64,000 nucleotides of DNA, from contig MCFG01000213.1 of the NCBI GenBank assembly GCA_002104895.1, forward strand, positions 54,556-118,555, read 5' to 3'. This stretch comes from Anaeromyces robustus (taxonomy: Eukaryota; Neocallimastigomycota; Neocallimastigomycetes; Neocallimastigales; Neocallimastigaceae). Position 1 is the stretch's first letter; each line of letters starts with the position of its first letter. Positions 14,853 through 26,689 of this stretch are shown piece after piece. The notes beneath the pieces are model-generated. The model did not search any database, was not told the origin of the DNA, and was given only the letters and a program-made list of their open reading frames with translations. The position numbers and the translations under genes were made by a program.

Positions 14853-16908
14853 ATGAATTATTTATACATTTTTTGTTTACTTTTATTACTTATCAATATC
14901 AAAATCATTTATGCTAAAAATGATGAAAAAGTAAAGAATAAAGAAGATTATTATTTATTATTCGTCAATAATACTTTTGGTGAATTTAAAATATATTCAG
15001 AAAATGAAAAACGTGATGAATCTCAAGTTTTTATTGAATCTTTACTTGATGAAATTAATGATTTAATTAATGATAATATTGATACTTATAAACATCCAGA
15101 AGTATTAGAAGAATTTGAAGCTGTTACAAATTTAAGAAAAAGAAATAATGGTCAACCACTTTTCTTTACTTCAAATTCTGAATATGCTTATCCTATTTCT
15201 TCTGTTAAAGATACTGTTGTTATTTATACTTATCTTTCTAAACCTTTAGTATCCAAAATTAAATATATTGATGGTATTTATGATTGTCTTCCAGATGGAA
15301 ATTTATTTAGTATTAATAATTATTATAATAAAGAAGATATTTTAAAACATACTCAATGGACAGGGGTAGAAATTCAAGAAGATGCCGATAATCATTTATC
15401 TTTAATGTCTCAAGGAAATATAAAAATAGATTATATTAATAATTATGATAGTAATTTTTATTATCCATCTTCAGCTGGTAAAGATATAAATATTGTTATT
15501 ATGGATTCTAGTTTTCATTTTGGTTATTCTGAATTAGAAACCAATGAAGATCGTACAGTTAAATGTGTTACTATTGAAAATGGAAGAGCTGTTAATGAAC
15601 CTACTATTGATGGTAGTTGTCGTTATCATCGTGATAATCATGGAGAAACGGTATCAGATATGGCTGGAGGATCAGTTCATGGTGTTGCTAAGCGTGCTAA
15701 TATATTTGGTGTTTCCATATTTGTAAACAATAAAGGTAATATTAAAGATAATGATATTTTAAGTGGATTACAATATATTTTTGAAGAAGCTATTATTCCT
15801 CATAAAACTGTCATTAATTTATCTATTGGTGCTAGTGTTGAATACACGGATAGTTTTTATATTCAATTCAAAAATATTGTTGAACAAATTATTCAAAAAG
15901 GTGCTATTATTGTTGCATCAGCAGGTAATGAAAAAGCCTTCCTTGCAAAACGTGTTACTAGAGTTATTCCATGTGAATTTGATGATGTTATTTGTGTAGG
16001 TGCTATTAAGACATCAACCAACGATTTATATAGAATTTCTTCCTATTCTAATCATGGTCCTAGTGTCGATGTTTATGCTCCAGGTGAAATTAAAGCAGAA
16101 ATCCTTGAATATGATGTAGTAAGAAAAATAACTAATGAAGGTACCTCTTTTTCATCACCATTAGTAGCTGGTATGGTAGCTACTTTTATGAGTGAACATC
16201 CAGAAATTGAATATAACTACCAAAAAATAAAAGAAATTTTTGATAAAAATGAACCAATTGAACCTTTAGAATATGATTATGATATTACATTAGCTAATAA
16301 TGGTAAACGTATTGTTTATTCTAGTGATAATATTTATTATGGATGTGGTATTTATGCTGGTAATACTCCATGTAAATATGAAGATAATCCAGTCACTACT
16401 ACTACTACTACTACTACTACTAAGAAACCAGAGCCTACATTTGCTGATGGAGTAGAAAGAGCAGATCATAGATGTGGTTCAGAATATGGTAATGGTAAAT
16501 GTTCTGGTTATCGTTGTTGTAGTAGTGGAGGATGGTGTGGTGAAAGTTCTGCTCATTGTAGTGTAGGTTCCGGATGTCAATCAGAATTCGGTTTTTGTTA
16601 TGGTAAGAAATCTATTCCTGTTACTACTACTACAACTACTACTACTACAACTAAAAGAACTACTACAACTACAACAACAACTAAAACAACTACTACTACA
16701 ACTACTACTATTAATAAAGCCGAACCAACTTATCCTGAGGGATTAGAAAGAAAAGATTATAGATGTGGTCCAGATTATGGTAATGGTGTTTGTTCTGGTT
16801 ATCGTTGTTGTAGTAGTGGAGGATGGTGTGGTGATAGTTCTGCTCATTGTAGAATAAATTCCGGATGTCAATCAGAATTCGGTTATTGTTATGGTAAGAC
16901 ATCTATTC

Positions 16909-16941
<33 letters not shown>

Positions 16942-18161
16942 AGAAGACTACTACTACTACTACTACCACTGTTCCTACTACTACTACTACCACTACCACT
17001 GTTCCAACTGCTACTACTACTACCACTGTTCCAACTACTACTACTACTACTACTGTTCCAACTACTACTACCACTACTACTGTTCCAACTACTACTACTA
17101 CTACTACTACCGTTCCAACTACTACTACTACTACTACCGTTCCAACTACTACTACTACTACTACTACCGTTCCAACTACTACTACTACTACTACTACCGT
17201 TCCAACTACTACTACTACTACTACTAAAAAAATTACCACTACTACTACTACTAAAATAATTACCACTACTACTACTACTGTTCCAACTACTACAACAACT
17301 ACTACTACTACTGTTCCAACTACTACAACAACTACTACTACTACTGTCCCAACTACTACAACAACTACTACAACAACCACTACTACTACTACTGTCCCAA
17401 CTACTACAACTACTACTACTACTACTACTACTGTCCCAACTACTACAACTACTACTACTACTAAAAAAACTACAACTACTACTACTACTACTAAAAAAAC
17501 TACAACTACTACTACTACTACTACTAAAAAGATACCAACCTCTACTGTTTCAGGAAGATGTGGTCCACAATTTGGTGCTTGTCCAAAAGCTGGTTATTGT
17601 TGTAGTAAATATGGATATTGTGGAACAACTTCTGATTATTGTGGTAAAGGATGTCAAAGTGAATTTGGTGATTGTCCATCAAATTCTTCAACTACAACTA
17701 CTACTAAGAAAACAACTACTACTAAGAAAACAACTACTACTACTACTAAGAAGACTACTACTACCACTAAGAAGACTACTACTACCACTAAGAAGACTAC
17801 TACTACCACTAAGAAAACAACTACTACTACTAAGAAAACAACTACTACTAAAAAGACTACTACTACTAAGAAAACAACTACTACTAAAAAGACTACTACT
17901 ACTAAGAAAACAACTACAACTAAAAAGACTACTACTACCAAGAAAACAACTACAACTAAAAAGACTACAACTAAAAAGACTACAACTAAAAAGACTACTA
18001 CTACTAAAAAGATACCTACTTCAACTGTTTCAGGAAGATGTGGACCAAAATATGGTGCTTGTCCAAAATCCGATCAATGTTGTAGTCAATATGGTTACTG
18101 TGGAAAATCATCTGATTATTGTAAAGCAGGTTGTCAACGTGGTTATGGTCTTTGCAAATAA
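14853..18161 (+). CDS. Secreted subtilisin-like protease (S8) with four CBM18 chitin-binding domains
   Basis: 1102 aa, single exon. Signal peptide (residues 1-21, ending IIYA). The propeptide (22-~150) has dibasic sites KRDES and LRKRNN. The S8 catalytic domain follows with Asp218 (IVIMDSS), His263 (HGETVSDMAGG), oxyanion Asn359 (SAGNE) and Ser432 (GTSFSSPLVAGM). The tail NNGKRIVYSSDNIYYGCGIY leads to four CBM18 modules at about 539-580, 636-677, 902-938 and 1062-1102, each with the CCSxxGxCG core. They are separated by (ACT)n-encoded Thr linkers broken by VP or KK. Likely a secreted endopeptidase held on chitin; the substrate is unknown. The third and fourth modules and ~600 bases of 3' flank closely match those of the gene at 40749, so the two loci share a recent duplication or gene conversion. 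The residue after His-Gly is Glu, where most subtilisins have Thr. Confidence 0.92.
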
Positions 18162-18998
18162 GTTTAGATCTTTGAATATTGTATAACAATATATTTTAAT
18201 AACAATATATTTTAATAATAATATATTTTAATAACAATATATTTTAATGAAAAAAAAAAAAAAAACATTTACAATAGAAATAATAATAATAAAAATATAT
18301 ACTTAAATAATTTATTATTTTTATCATTAAAATATTAATTTATAGAATATTATAGAATAAACTAATATAGTTTTTTATAATAATATTAAAAAGTATTTAA
18401 TTATTAAATTAAAATATATATTTATAAATACATATTTTTAATATTATTAAAAATTAAAATACCTTAATAATAAAAAAATATAATTAAGAAAAAATCTAAA
18501 ATAGAAACTTTTATTATTTTTATATAATATATAATGATTTTTATAAAAATTTTATAATTAAAATCATTTTGAATAATAAATATTATTATTATTAGTATTA
18601 AAAATTATTATGATAAAAAAAATATTTTCATAATAATTAAAAACTATTAACAAAAAAAAAATAGAAAAAAACTTAATAAAAAAATAAAAATAAAAAATAA
18701 AAAATAAAAAATAAAAAATAAAAAATAAAAAATAAAAAATAAAAAATAAAAAATAAAAAATAAAAAATAAAAAATAAAAAATAAAAAATAAAAAATAAAA
18801 AATAAAAAATAAAAAATAAAAAATAAAAAATAAAAAATATATATAATTAGAATAATTACAATAATATAAATCTTAAAAAAGAATATATATATAATAAAAA
18901 TATATATAATTATAATTTATACAAAAAAAAAAAAGAAAAAGAAAAAGAAATATTACTCTTTTTTATTATTAATAAATATACATTTATTTTTTTGTCAT

Positions 18999-19046
<48 letters not shown>

Positions 19047-19120
19047 TTATTTAATTATTTATTTATTTATTTATTTATTAAGTAGTATTAACTTTTACTG
19101 GTGGATTTGCATATAATATA
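18162..19120. repeat. 3' flank plus (TAAAAAA)n and (TTTA)n arrays
   Basis: 18162-18660 is alignable with 43875-44330, the 3' flank of the paralogous protease. A heptanucleotide TAAAAAA array of about 20 units runs from about 18687 to 18839, and a (TTTA)n array from about 19002 to 19080. Near 18948 a string atattactcttttttatta follows a poly(A)-rich run; the same string recurs after poly(A) at about 20865 and 45393. Confidence 0.7.
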
Positions 19121-19139
19121 CGACAAATATTTTGCTACA

Positions 19140-19141
<2 letters not shown>

Positions 19142-19178
<37 letters not shown>

Positions 19179-19329
19179 ATGACCGGGGTATGCTTCTTTG
19201 ACCTTCCCTAATGTGAAGCAGTAAGCCCACTCCCTAATAATTAGGTGGTAGTGTGTCCCTCATGGACTGCCATATTGAAAGTCAGCTTCGGCTTTCCCAA
19301 TCATGTACTTAACCTGGCGGTCGAACAAG
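19142..19329 (-). mobile_element. SINE-like retroposon with poly(A) tail and target-site duplication
   Basis: A 154-bp complex body (19176-19329) far richer in G+C than its surroundings is preceded on the + strand by 34 T (19142-19175), i.e. it ends in poly(A) on the minus strand. The 12-mer tttgctacacat is found on both sides (19131-19142 and 19330-19341). The related loci upstream of Rpn copies A, C and D have this site once and uninterrupted (e.g. near 24180). This is the classic signature of LINE-machinery insertion of a small RNA. The minus-strand 5' end (cttgttcgaccgccagg) contains a near match to a Pol III B box, but no full tRNA, 5S or snRNA is recognisable, so the source RNA is unidentified. 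Confidence 0.85.
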
Positions 19330-19524
19330 TTTGCTACACATATTTATTTTATATCATAGGTCTATATAAAAAAAAAAAAATTATTTTAGTATTTAATATT
19401 AATAAAATTTTTAAATAATACTTTTAGTTTTAATAAAAATTAAAATGAGTGGAATTGTGGAAATAGTTTAAATAAAGAAGAAAAAATTTTTAAAAAAAAG
19501 GAAAATAAGAAAAAAAAAAAAAAA

Positions 19525-20670
19525 ATGGAAAGTGAAAAATTAATTGTTGAGATAAATCCTAAAGTTGATATTGCTTTTAAGGGCTTATTTATTAATAATA
19601 AAAAAATGATGATAGATTTTTTAAATAATATTTTAGATTCTGAAATTATAATTGATGATCTAGAATATAAGAATATTGAAATGTTAGCAACAAATGCAAT
19701 TGTTAATAATACAGACGATGAAAACTCTGAAGATTCTGAAGATACAACTAACAAAAATAAAATTGGAAAATTAGGAAAGATGGATACATTATTAGCGATT
19801 CAAAATAAAAATTTTAAAAGAGAAAGAAAATTTGATTTATTCAAAAATCATCAAAGTATTTTGATGACAGCAAAAACAAATCATAATAAATTAGTAAATA
19901 TTGAAATTCTATTCAATAAAACTGGTCATATGTTTAAAAGATCTTTGTATTATTCCTCTGGAATAATTTTTCATTCTCTACCACAAGGAAGGTGGTATGG
20001 TGAGATATCCGATGTAATCATAATCAATTTATTAAATTATAATTTATTTGAAAATATGAATAAACGTCACTGGCATTTTGAATTAAAAGAAAGGGAGACA
20101 AATAAAGGAGAAGGTTTTGAAAATTTATTAAATATTCATTTCTTTGAATTACAAAAGTATATGAATATTGAACAGGAAGAATTAGAAAACAAATTTACAT
20201 GGTTTTTTTTTTTAAATGATCCTAATAATAAATATTTTAGAAATAAAAAAACACCAACAATATTTAAAGAAGCAAGGGAAAAATTATTGACTTTGAAAGG
20301 AGACAAGAATTTCTATCAAGTATATTTACAAAGAGAAAAAGATTATTACGATGTAATAGCAGCAAGAGAAGAAGGTGAAGCGGAAGGTGAAATTAAAGGT
20401 GAAATTAAAGGTGAAATTAAAGGTGAAATTAAAATAGCAGTAAAAATGATATTGGATAAATTCAAAGAAGATATTATAGAACAATATACAGGATTATCTG
20501 AAGCTAAAATAAACATTCTAAAAGAATTTTTGAATGAGCCAAATTATCAAATTGATGTTTTAAAATCACAATTAAATTTAAAGCTTGATGAAAACGAAAT
20601 ACTTGAGATTATTGAAAATTGTAAAGTAAATTATGAAGATAGAGAAATAAAAAAAAGAAAAACATATTAA
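19525..20670 (+). CDS. Rpn-type PD-(D/E)XK nuclease / transposase-like protein, copy B
   Basis: 381 aa, intact and nearly identical to copy A. Candidate active-site acids are Asp87 (KMDTLLA) and Glu127 (NIEILF); residue 129 is Leu rather than the Gln usual in the Rpn ExQ motif. The variable tract before the C-terminal helices contains four GEIK units encoded by a perfect 12-bp tandem repeat (aaaggtgaaatt) at about 20391-20432. Its upstream flank carries the poly(A) retroposon insertion described separately. Downstream the 3' flank ends in a ~32-base poly(A) run at 20829-20859. This is one of two copies that could still make full-length protein. Function may be as a mobile-element-encoded nuclease; no transposition ends are identified. 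Confidence 0.8.
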   Translation: MESEKLIVEINPKVDIAFKGLFINNKKMMIDFLNNILDSEIIIDDLEYKNIEMLATNAIVNNTDDENSEDSEDTTNKNKIGKLGKMDTLLAIQNKNFKRERKFDLFKNHQSILMTAKTNHNKLVNIEILFNKTGHMFKRSLYYSSGIIFHSLPQGRWYGEISDVIIINLLNYNLFENMNKRHWHFELKERETNKGEGFENLLNIHFFELQKYMNIEQEELENKFTWFFFLNDPNNKYFRNKKTPTIFKEAREKLLTLKGDKNFYQVYLQREKDYYDVIAAREEGEAEGEIKGEIKGEIKGEIKIAVKMILDKFKEDIIEQYTGLSEAKINILKEFLNEPNYQIDVLKSQLNLKLDENEILEIIENCKVNYEDREIKKRKTY

Positions 20671-20824
20671 ATTATAATAATAAATAAAAATTAGTTTATG
20701 TAAAATTAATGTATTAATTATTGAAATAATATTAATTAATAATTAAATAAAATAAATAAATAAATTTTATTTTAAATAATTTTATTTTAATTATAAATAT
20801 TTAATTTTATTATTTTATTATTTT

Positions 20825-20860
<36 letters not shown>

Positions 20861-20985
20861 AAGAAATATTACTCTTTTTTACAAAAAATAAATTATACAT
20901 TTATTTTTTGTAACCATTTCAATACTTGTTTTTTATTTGTATTTTTCTTTTTTGAGATAAATATTTATATATTTTATTGTTTATG

Positions 20986-21545
20986 AATAATAGAATTAAT
21001 AATATTGTTAAGGGTTATAAAAGTAGTAATAATAATAGGATTAATAGTATAAGTAATATAGATATTTTAAGTAATAGAAAAATAGTTAATAGGTATCGAA
21101 TTTATATTTTTTTTTAATTGGTGGAAGAGAATATGGTTTTAGTGATAGAATTAACAATTGTCCGTACAAAAAGGAATGGGAATGTTTGTTTAAGTGTCAG
21201 ACTGAATCTAGTACTTATTCAAAATCTCCATTCTTGTTGCGATCTACGGTTCTATTGAATGATATCATACCTGTTGTCTGTAAAAGACAACATATATTAT
21301 TCAATAAATTCAAAACTAACCTCTCCAGGAACATCAATGCTGATAACACAGTAGGACAGCCTAGGAGGGCAAATGCTGATCCTATTTCCGACATTAGTGG
21401 AATAGGATAGATCAATTTTACTTTAATTCTATATTTAGAATTAAGGGCTTGTATGGATTTATTGTTTTTAAATATTATTATACTACTTTTTATTCCCTCC
21501 AGTATTATTTATTATTGTCTATAATATTTTACTGGTTTTTATTTT
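20986..21545 (+). repeat. Unidentified dispersed element, copy 1, with conserved open frame
   Basis: About 560 bases match 44598-45168 in the same orientation. An open frame from about 21093 to 21410 contains GGREYGFSDRINNCPY, then KEWECLFKCQ and LLNDIIPV..KRQHILFNKFKTN. The corresponding frame in the other copy is also open and conserves NNCPY, KEW-CLFKC, KSPFLL and KRQHILFNKFKTN, with both synonymous and non-synonymous differences. No ATG start is obvious at the 5' end, and I do not recognise the protein. It sits between Rpn copy B and the coiled-coil frame, where the left arm of the inverted duplication lacks it, so it was inserted after that duplication or lost on the left. Confidence 0.6.
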
Positions 21546-21881
21546 TTTAATGCTTTAAATATAAGAAAGTTAAATTATCTATTATAATATAATCTATTAA
21601 ATTTTTCTTCATCTAAAAAAATAAAAAAAGACTAAAAAAAAAAAAAGGTTGTGTTAATTCTATCTACATTTTCTGTCGAAAGATTAATTGAATCCCATTT
21701 ATAAAGAGTAAAAACTGATAGTAATATAATCCTCTATTCATTAAAATGACTATTAAAAAAAATATTATTATTTTAATTTAAAACTTTAATAATATTAATT
21801 ATATTAAAGGAAGAGCATAATTTTTAGTAATATTAATCTATTTCGGAAAACACACATATATATATTTTGTTAAATTATATT

Positions 21882-22172
21882 TTATTCTTCTTTTATAAAC
21901 TTTTCTCTTATTTCTTTTATAAGTTTTTCTCTTATTTCTTGTTCAATTACTTCTTTCATTTTCATCATTTCTAATTTAAAATTTTCTCTTTCTTCTTTCA
22001 TCTCTTTTATCTCTTGTTTAAGTTTTTCTTTTTCTTCTTTCATTTTTTTAATTTCTTGTTTAATATCTTCTCTTTCTTGAATTTCCTTTATAAAAAGAAT
22101 AATATTAATATTATTAATTATATAGAAAAAATAAAAAAAAATAAAAAAAAAGGAAATATTAAAATATATCAT
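21882..22172 (-). CDS. Short coiled-coil protein or 3' remnant (hypothetical)
   Basis: The frame encodes a hydrophobic, AT-driven N-terminal part (about 25 residues, possibly not translated) followed by about 65 residues of charged heptad-like sequence rich in Glu and Lys (KKMKEEKEKLKQEIKEMKEE). It lies about 120 bases downstream of the ankyrin gene in the same direction. The copy at 2130-2335 has stop codons, so selection on this frame is doubtful. It may be the detached 3' end of an ankyrin-coiled-coil gene. No known family. Confidence 0.4.
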   Translation of the reverse strand: MIYFNISFFFIFFYFFYIINNINIILFIKEIQEREDIKQEIKKMKEEKEKLKQEIKEMKEERENFKLEMMKMKEVIEQEIREKLIKEIREKFIKEE

Positions 22173-22295
22173 ATTAATATGTCATTACAAAAAATATTTT
22201 TAATAGATTATTAAATAGTATAAAAAATTATAAAAATATTTTTTTTAAAAAATTTATATTTATATATTATATCTTATTTTTAACTCATTCTATTT

Positions 22296-23420
22296 TTATT
22301 TCTTAATAAATTTATAGTTATATATAATTAAATAGTTATTTTGAATATTTACCTTATCATTTAGAAAATGGTATGTTTCATAGGATAAATCATAACAATT
22401 ATTCTTCAATAAAATTTTATGATTATAAGCATATTCTTTTAATAATTTTATTATTTCAAAATTTTTATGTCTCGATGCCACTACAAGTGGATAATCTCCA
22501 TTTTTTGGTTTATCATTAGGATATAAAATAATATTATGTTGATTGGCATAATCAATCAATAATTTAACCATTTCAATATTATCGTGATAAACAGGTAAAT
22601 AAAGAAGATTTTTTTTATATTCGTTATTTTTATTTTCATGATCATTAACATTCATAATAATATTATGTTTATTGGCATAATCAATCAATAACTTTACTAT
22701 TTCAACATTATTTTTAAAAACAGCATAAGAAAGGGGATATTCTTCATGGCCAATTCTTTTTTCATTATTAATATCTACAATAATATTATTTTTATTGGCA
22801 TAATTTATCGATAAACTAAACATTTTAACATCATTTCTTGAAATAATCTCTAAAAGTAGATTTGTATCAATATTCAAAATAATAATATTATTATTATTTG
22901 CGTAATCAAATATTAATATAAAAATTTCAATATTATAATCATAACTTTTATTTTTATATAACCTATAATAGTTTCCTATTCTAATATTAATAGTAATATT
23001 ATTTTTATTGATATAGTCTAATAATATTATTATCATTTCAATATTATTTTTTTCAAATGCACAATCAGATATAGGATATTTATCTCTGATATTCAAAATA
23101 ATGATATGCTTTTTGGAATATTCAATTAATAACATAACCAATTCAATATTATTACTTTCTGAAGCATAATAGAGCAAATTCATTTTATTAGAATTATCAT
23201 TCATAATTAAATTAATGTTATTTTCTTCTGTAAAATCCAATAATAATTTAATTGTTTTAAAATCTCCTTTTTCAACAGCTTTTAAAATAAATTTATATTC
23301 TAAATTTGAAATGTTTTTTTTTTTATTAATTTTTTCTAGAATTTTTTTAATTTTATCATAATTCTCATTACATAAAGCATTATAAAGTTTTTCATAATAA
23401 TACTCATTATCTTTTGTCAT
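22296..23420 (-). CDS. Ankyrin-repeat protein
   Basis: 374 aa from ATG at 23420 (MTKDNEYYYEKLYNAL; the TTG two codons upstream is not needed). It consists almost entirely of about nine divergent ~35-residue ankyrin units, with the signature IEIVKLLIDYANKHNIIMNVND followed by YPL-YA. No signal peptide or membrane segment; very rich in Asn, Ile and Lys. Expected to be an intracellular protein-binding scaffold of unknown partner. A decayed copy in inverted orientation lies at 839-1933, and a further remnant of the same type at 28760-29030. The 5' flank contains a TGTGTAAC octamer (about 23605, minus strand) shared with several protease promoters. Confidence 0.8.
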   Translation of the reverse strand: MTKDNEYYYEKLYNALCNENYDKIKKILEKINKKKNISNLEYKFILKAVEKGDFKTIKLLLDFTEENNINLIMNDNSNKMNLLYYASESNNIELVMLLIEYSKKHIIILNIRDKYPISDCAFEKNNIEMIIILLDYINKNNITINIRIGNYYRLYKNKSYDYNIEIFILIFDYANNNNIIILNIDTNLLLEIISRNDVKMFSLSINYANKNNIIVDINNEKRIGHEEYPLSYAVFKNNVEIVKLLIDYANKHNIIMNVNDHENKNNEYKKNLLYLPVYHDNIEMVKLLIDYANQHNIILYPNDKPKNGDYPLVVASRHKNFEIIKLLKEYAYNHKILLKNNCYDLSYETYHFLNDKVNIQNNYLIIYNYKFIKK

Positions 23421-23670
23421 TTTCAAAATTTATATATATTTTATGTATTTTATTTCTTGTCTGCTTATTTTGTTTTTATTCTTTTATATGTTATTGTTTA
23501 TTATTTTTGCTTTAATTTTTGTTTTGTTTATTCAAAAGAAGAAATTTGATATAAAAAGAATTTTCATAATTTATATAGTTTTATTTGATGATAATAAAGT
23601 TTGGTTACACAAAAATATTTTATGTTTTAAAGCTGACATATTTTAGAGTATTTGAGTTATTATAAATTTT

Positions 23671-24020
23671 TAATAATACTTTTATTATTTAATTATTACA
23701 ATATACATTATTCATTTTGCTACAACTAAAAACTAATGAAAAATCATTAATTATTATCGCATTATATAATTTTTATATACCAGTAAACTTTAAAAAAAAA
23801 TCTGGAATATTCTATTATTCTATAAATATATAATAATATTATTAAATATTTGTTATAAACTATGTTATTTATTTATGTTTATGTTATAAACACTTATAAT
23901 AATTAAAGAAAAAATATTAATAATTATAAATATAATAATTACTATAATATTTATAATAATATATTAGAATATATATTATAATAAAAATTAATATACAATA
24001 GTATATAAACTAATAAATAA
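23671..24020. other. AT-rich spacer
   Basis: No gene seen. Low-complexity A+T between the right arm of one inverted duplication and the left arm of the next. Confidence 0.6.
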
Positions 24021-25590
24021 ATAAATTAATATATTAAAGTATAATAATTTAAAATAAGAAAATATAAATAATAAAATATAAATAATAAAATAATTATTAT
24101 AAATATAATAAAATATAATATATTATTGTAATAAGATAAAAATTAATATACATTTGAATCCTATTCAAATATACGACAAATATTTTACTACACCTATTTA
24201 TTTTATATCATAGGATAGGTCTATATAAAAAAAAAATATTTTAGTATTTAATATTAATAAAATTTTCAAATAATACTTTTAGTTTTAATAAATATTAAAA
24301 ATGAGTGAAAATGTGGAAATAGTTTAAATAAAGAAGAAAAAATTTTTAAAAAAAAGGAAAATAAGGAAAAAAAAAATGGAAAGTGAAAAATTAATTGTTG
24401 AGATAAATCCTAAAGTTGATATTGCTTTTAAGGGCTTATTTATTAATAATAAAAAAATGATGATAGATTTTTTAAATAATATTTTAGATTCTGAAATTAT
24501 AATTGATGATCTAGAATATAAGAATATTGAAATGTTAGCAACAAATGCAATTGTTAATAATACAGACGATGAAAACTCTGAAGATTCTGAAGATACAACT
24601 AACAAAAATAAAATTGGAAAATTAGGAAAGATGGATACATTATTAGCGTTTCAAAATAAAAATTTTAAAAGAAAAAGAAAATTTGAAGAAATCCAAAATC
24701 ATCAAAGTATTTTGATGACAGCAAAAACAAATCATAATAAATTAGTAAATATTGAAATTCTATTCAATAAAACTGGTCATATGTTTAAAAGATCTTTATA
24801 TTATTCCTCTGGAATAATCTGTCATTCTCTACCACAAGGAAGGTAGTATGGTGAGATACCAAATGTAATCATAATCAATTTATTAAATTATAATTTATTT
24901 AAAAATATGAATAAACGTCACTGGCATTTTGAATTAAAAGAAAGGGAGACAAATAAAGGAGAAGGTTTTGAAAATTTATTAAATATTCATTTCTTTGAAT
25001 TATAAAAGTATATGAATATTGAACAGGAGGAATTAGAAAATAAATTTACATGGTTTTTTTTTTAAATGATCCTAATAATAAATATTTTAGAAATAAAGAA
25101 ACACCAGCAATATTTAAAGAAGCAAGAGAAAAATTATTGACTTTGAAAGAAGACGACAATTTCTATCAAGTATATTTACAAAGAGAAAAAGATTTATACG
25201 ATGTAATAGCAGCAAGAGAAGAAGGTGAAGCGGAAGGTGAAGAAAATAAAGCTTTTGAAGTAGCAGTAAAAATGATATTGGATAAATTCAAAGAAGATAT
25301 GATAGAAAAATATACAGGATTATCTGAAGCTAAAATAAACATTCTAAAAGAATTTTTGAATGAGCCAAATTATCAAATTGATGTTTTAAAATCACAATTA
25401 AATTTAAAGATTGATGAAAAAAAGATACTTGAAATTATTGAGAATTGTAAAGTAAATTATGAAGATAGAAAAATGAAAAAAAGAAAAGCATAATAAATTA
25501 TGATAATATACTGAATAATATATGTTTTTATAAATAAATATATATATTTATAATTGTATATTTTTAATGTAATAATAAAAATTAGTTTAT
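24020..25590 (+). repeat. Left arm of ~1.6-kb inverted repeat containing Rpn copy C
   Basis: Together with 27065-28680 on the other strand this forms a large palindrome. The homology includes the non-coding flank (aaaattattgtaataagataaaaa-type strings near 24110-24170), the Rpn ORF and about 100 bases of 3' flank. The loop between the arms is about 1.5 kb. Confidence 0.8.
24376..25493 (+). pseudogene. Rpn-type nuclease, copy C, broken
   Basis: Begins with the same MESEKLIVEINPKVD start as copies A and B. It is stopped at codon 157 by TAG at 24844, where intact copies have the Trp of GRWYGE. A second stop (TAA at about 25003, Gln in other copies) and a one-base loss in the T run near 25055 follow. 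The remaining frame continues from there to 25493 with the usual C-terminus. The TAG is shared with copy D, so both descend from one already broken copy. The variable tract here has no GEIK units (EGEAEGEENKAFEVAVKM). Confidence 0.9.
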
Positions 25591-25787
25591 GTAAAATTAA
25601 TATATTAATTATTGAGATAATATTAATTAATAATTAAATAAAATAAATAAATAAATAAATTTTATTTTAAATAATTTTTTTTTTAATTATAAATATTTTT
25701 AAAATTTTATTTTTATTTTATCAATTATAATTTTTTTATATAATTAATTTATATTATTCATTTAATTTGATTATTTTATTATTTTTC

Positions 25788-25818
<31 letters not shown>

Positions 25819-26091
25819 TTCTATGTATAAATAGATAGTTTTTTTTTTTTTTTTATTATTTATAAAGGTATTAAAACATAATCAATATTATATATTAATT
25901 AAAATTTATCAAAATATTTAAATAAGTACAAACTTATTACTGTAACAAAGTAATTCAGGAGTTTATAATTATAATTTTTTTTCTATTATTTATTTTTATA
26001 TATTTATATTCTGACTTGTATTTTTGTTTTTTTTTTTTTTATGTTTTTATATTCTGACTTATTTTTTTTTTTTTTTCATAACGGTAGAATA

Positions 26092-26449
26092 TTAAAAAAG
26101 AAATATATTAGGATTTAACATAAATAATTTTTTTGTTTTTTCTGAAAGATATACACTAATTGTGTAATAATTATTAACTGGACAAATATGACTTACTAAT
26201 TCGGATTCAAAAGTTTTATATTCTACTGTGGAATGATCTGAACGTTTTTTTGATAAAATTAAATTTTTATTCTTTTTTTCATACTAAAATTTTACAGTTT
26301 TGTCAGAACATTTTTCTAATGTTGGTCTAAATGTTACAGGTAATATTGGTATTGCAAATATTTTAACATATTTAAAATTATATTTTTGAAATATTAATAA
26401 TATTTGATTAGGTAATATATTAAAAGAATTAAATTTTCTTAAAATAATA
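26092..26449 (-). pseudogene. Unidentified protein-coding relic
   Basis: Reading the minus strand from about 26446 gives about 118 codons with one interior TAG only: ILRKFNSFNILPNQILLIFQ, then IFAIPILPVTFRPTLEKCSD, a stop, and a second part with RSDHSTVEYKTFESELVSHI and CPVNNYYTISVYLSE. It ends at TAA 26092-26094. The composition is protein-like and clearly unlike the flanking simple-sequence DNA. I do not recognise the family. Confidence 0.45.
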
Positions 26450-26597
26450 AAAAATATTAATATAAAAAAAAAATTAAACTAAAAACTTTAAAAAAAAAAT
26501 AGAAAACTAAAAAGAAAAATAATTTTAATAGAAAAATATGAATTACTAGAAATGTGGATATTATTAAAAATTAAAAAACTAAATAAAAAATTACTAG

Positions 26598-26634
<37 letters not shown>

Positions 26635-26689
26635 TTAATTTATTTATTTATTTATTTATTAATTTTTTTTTAATATAATATTTTTTGTT

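Larger units (their letters stand above)
21590..23670 (-). repeat. Right arm of the ~2.1-kb inverted duplication
   Basis: Reverse-complement match of 575-2640; see that entry. This arm holds the intact ankyrin gene and the unbroken coiled-coil frame, so it is closer to the ancestral state. Confidence 0.85.

Noticed and set aside
19176-19329. Retroposon body considered as a tRNA, 5S rRNA or U1 snRNA gene copy
   Set aside because: Only short stretches resemble a B box, a 5S end or the U1 5' end; none extends to a foldable known RNA, so the source is left open.
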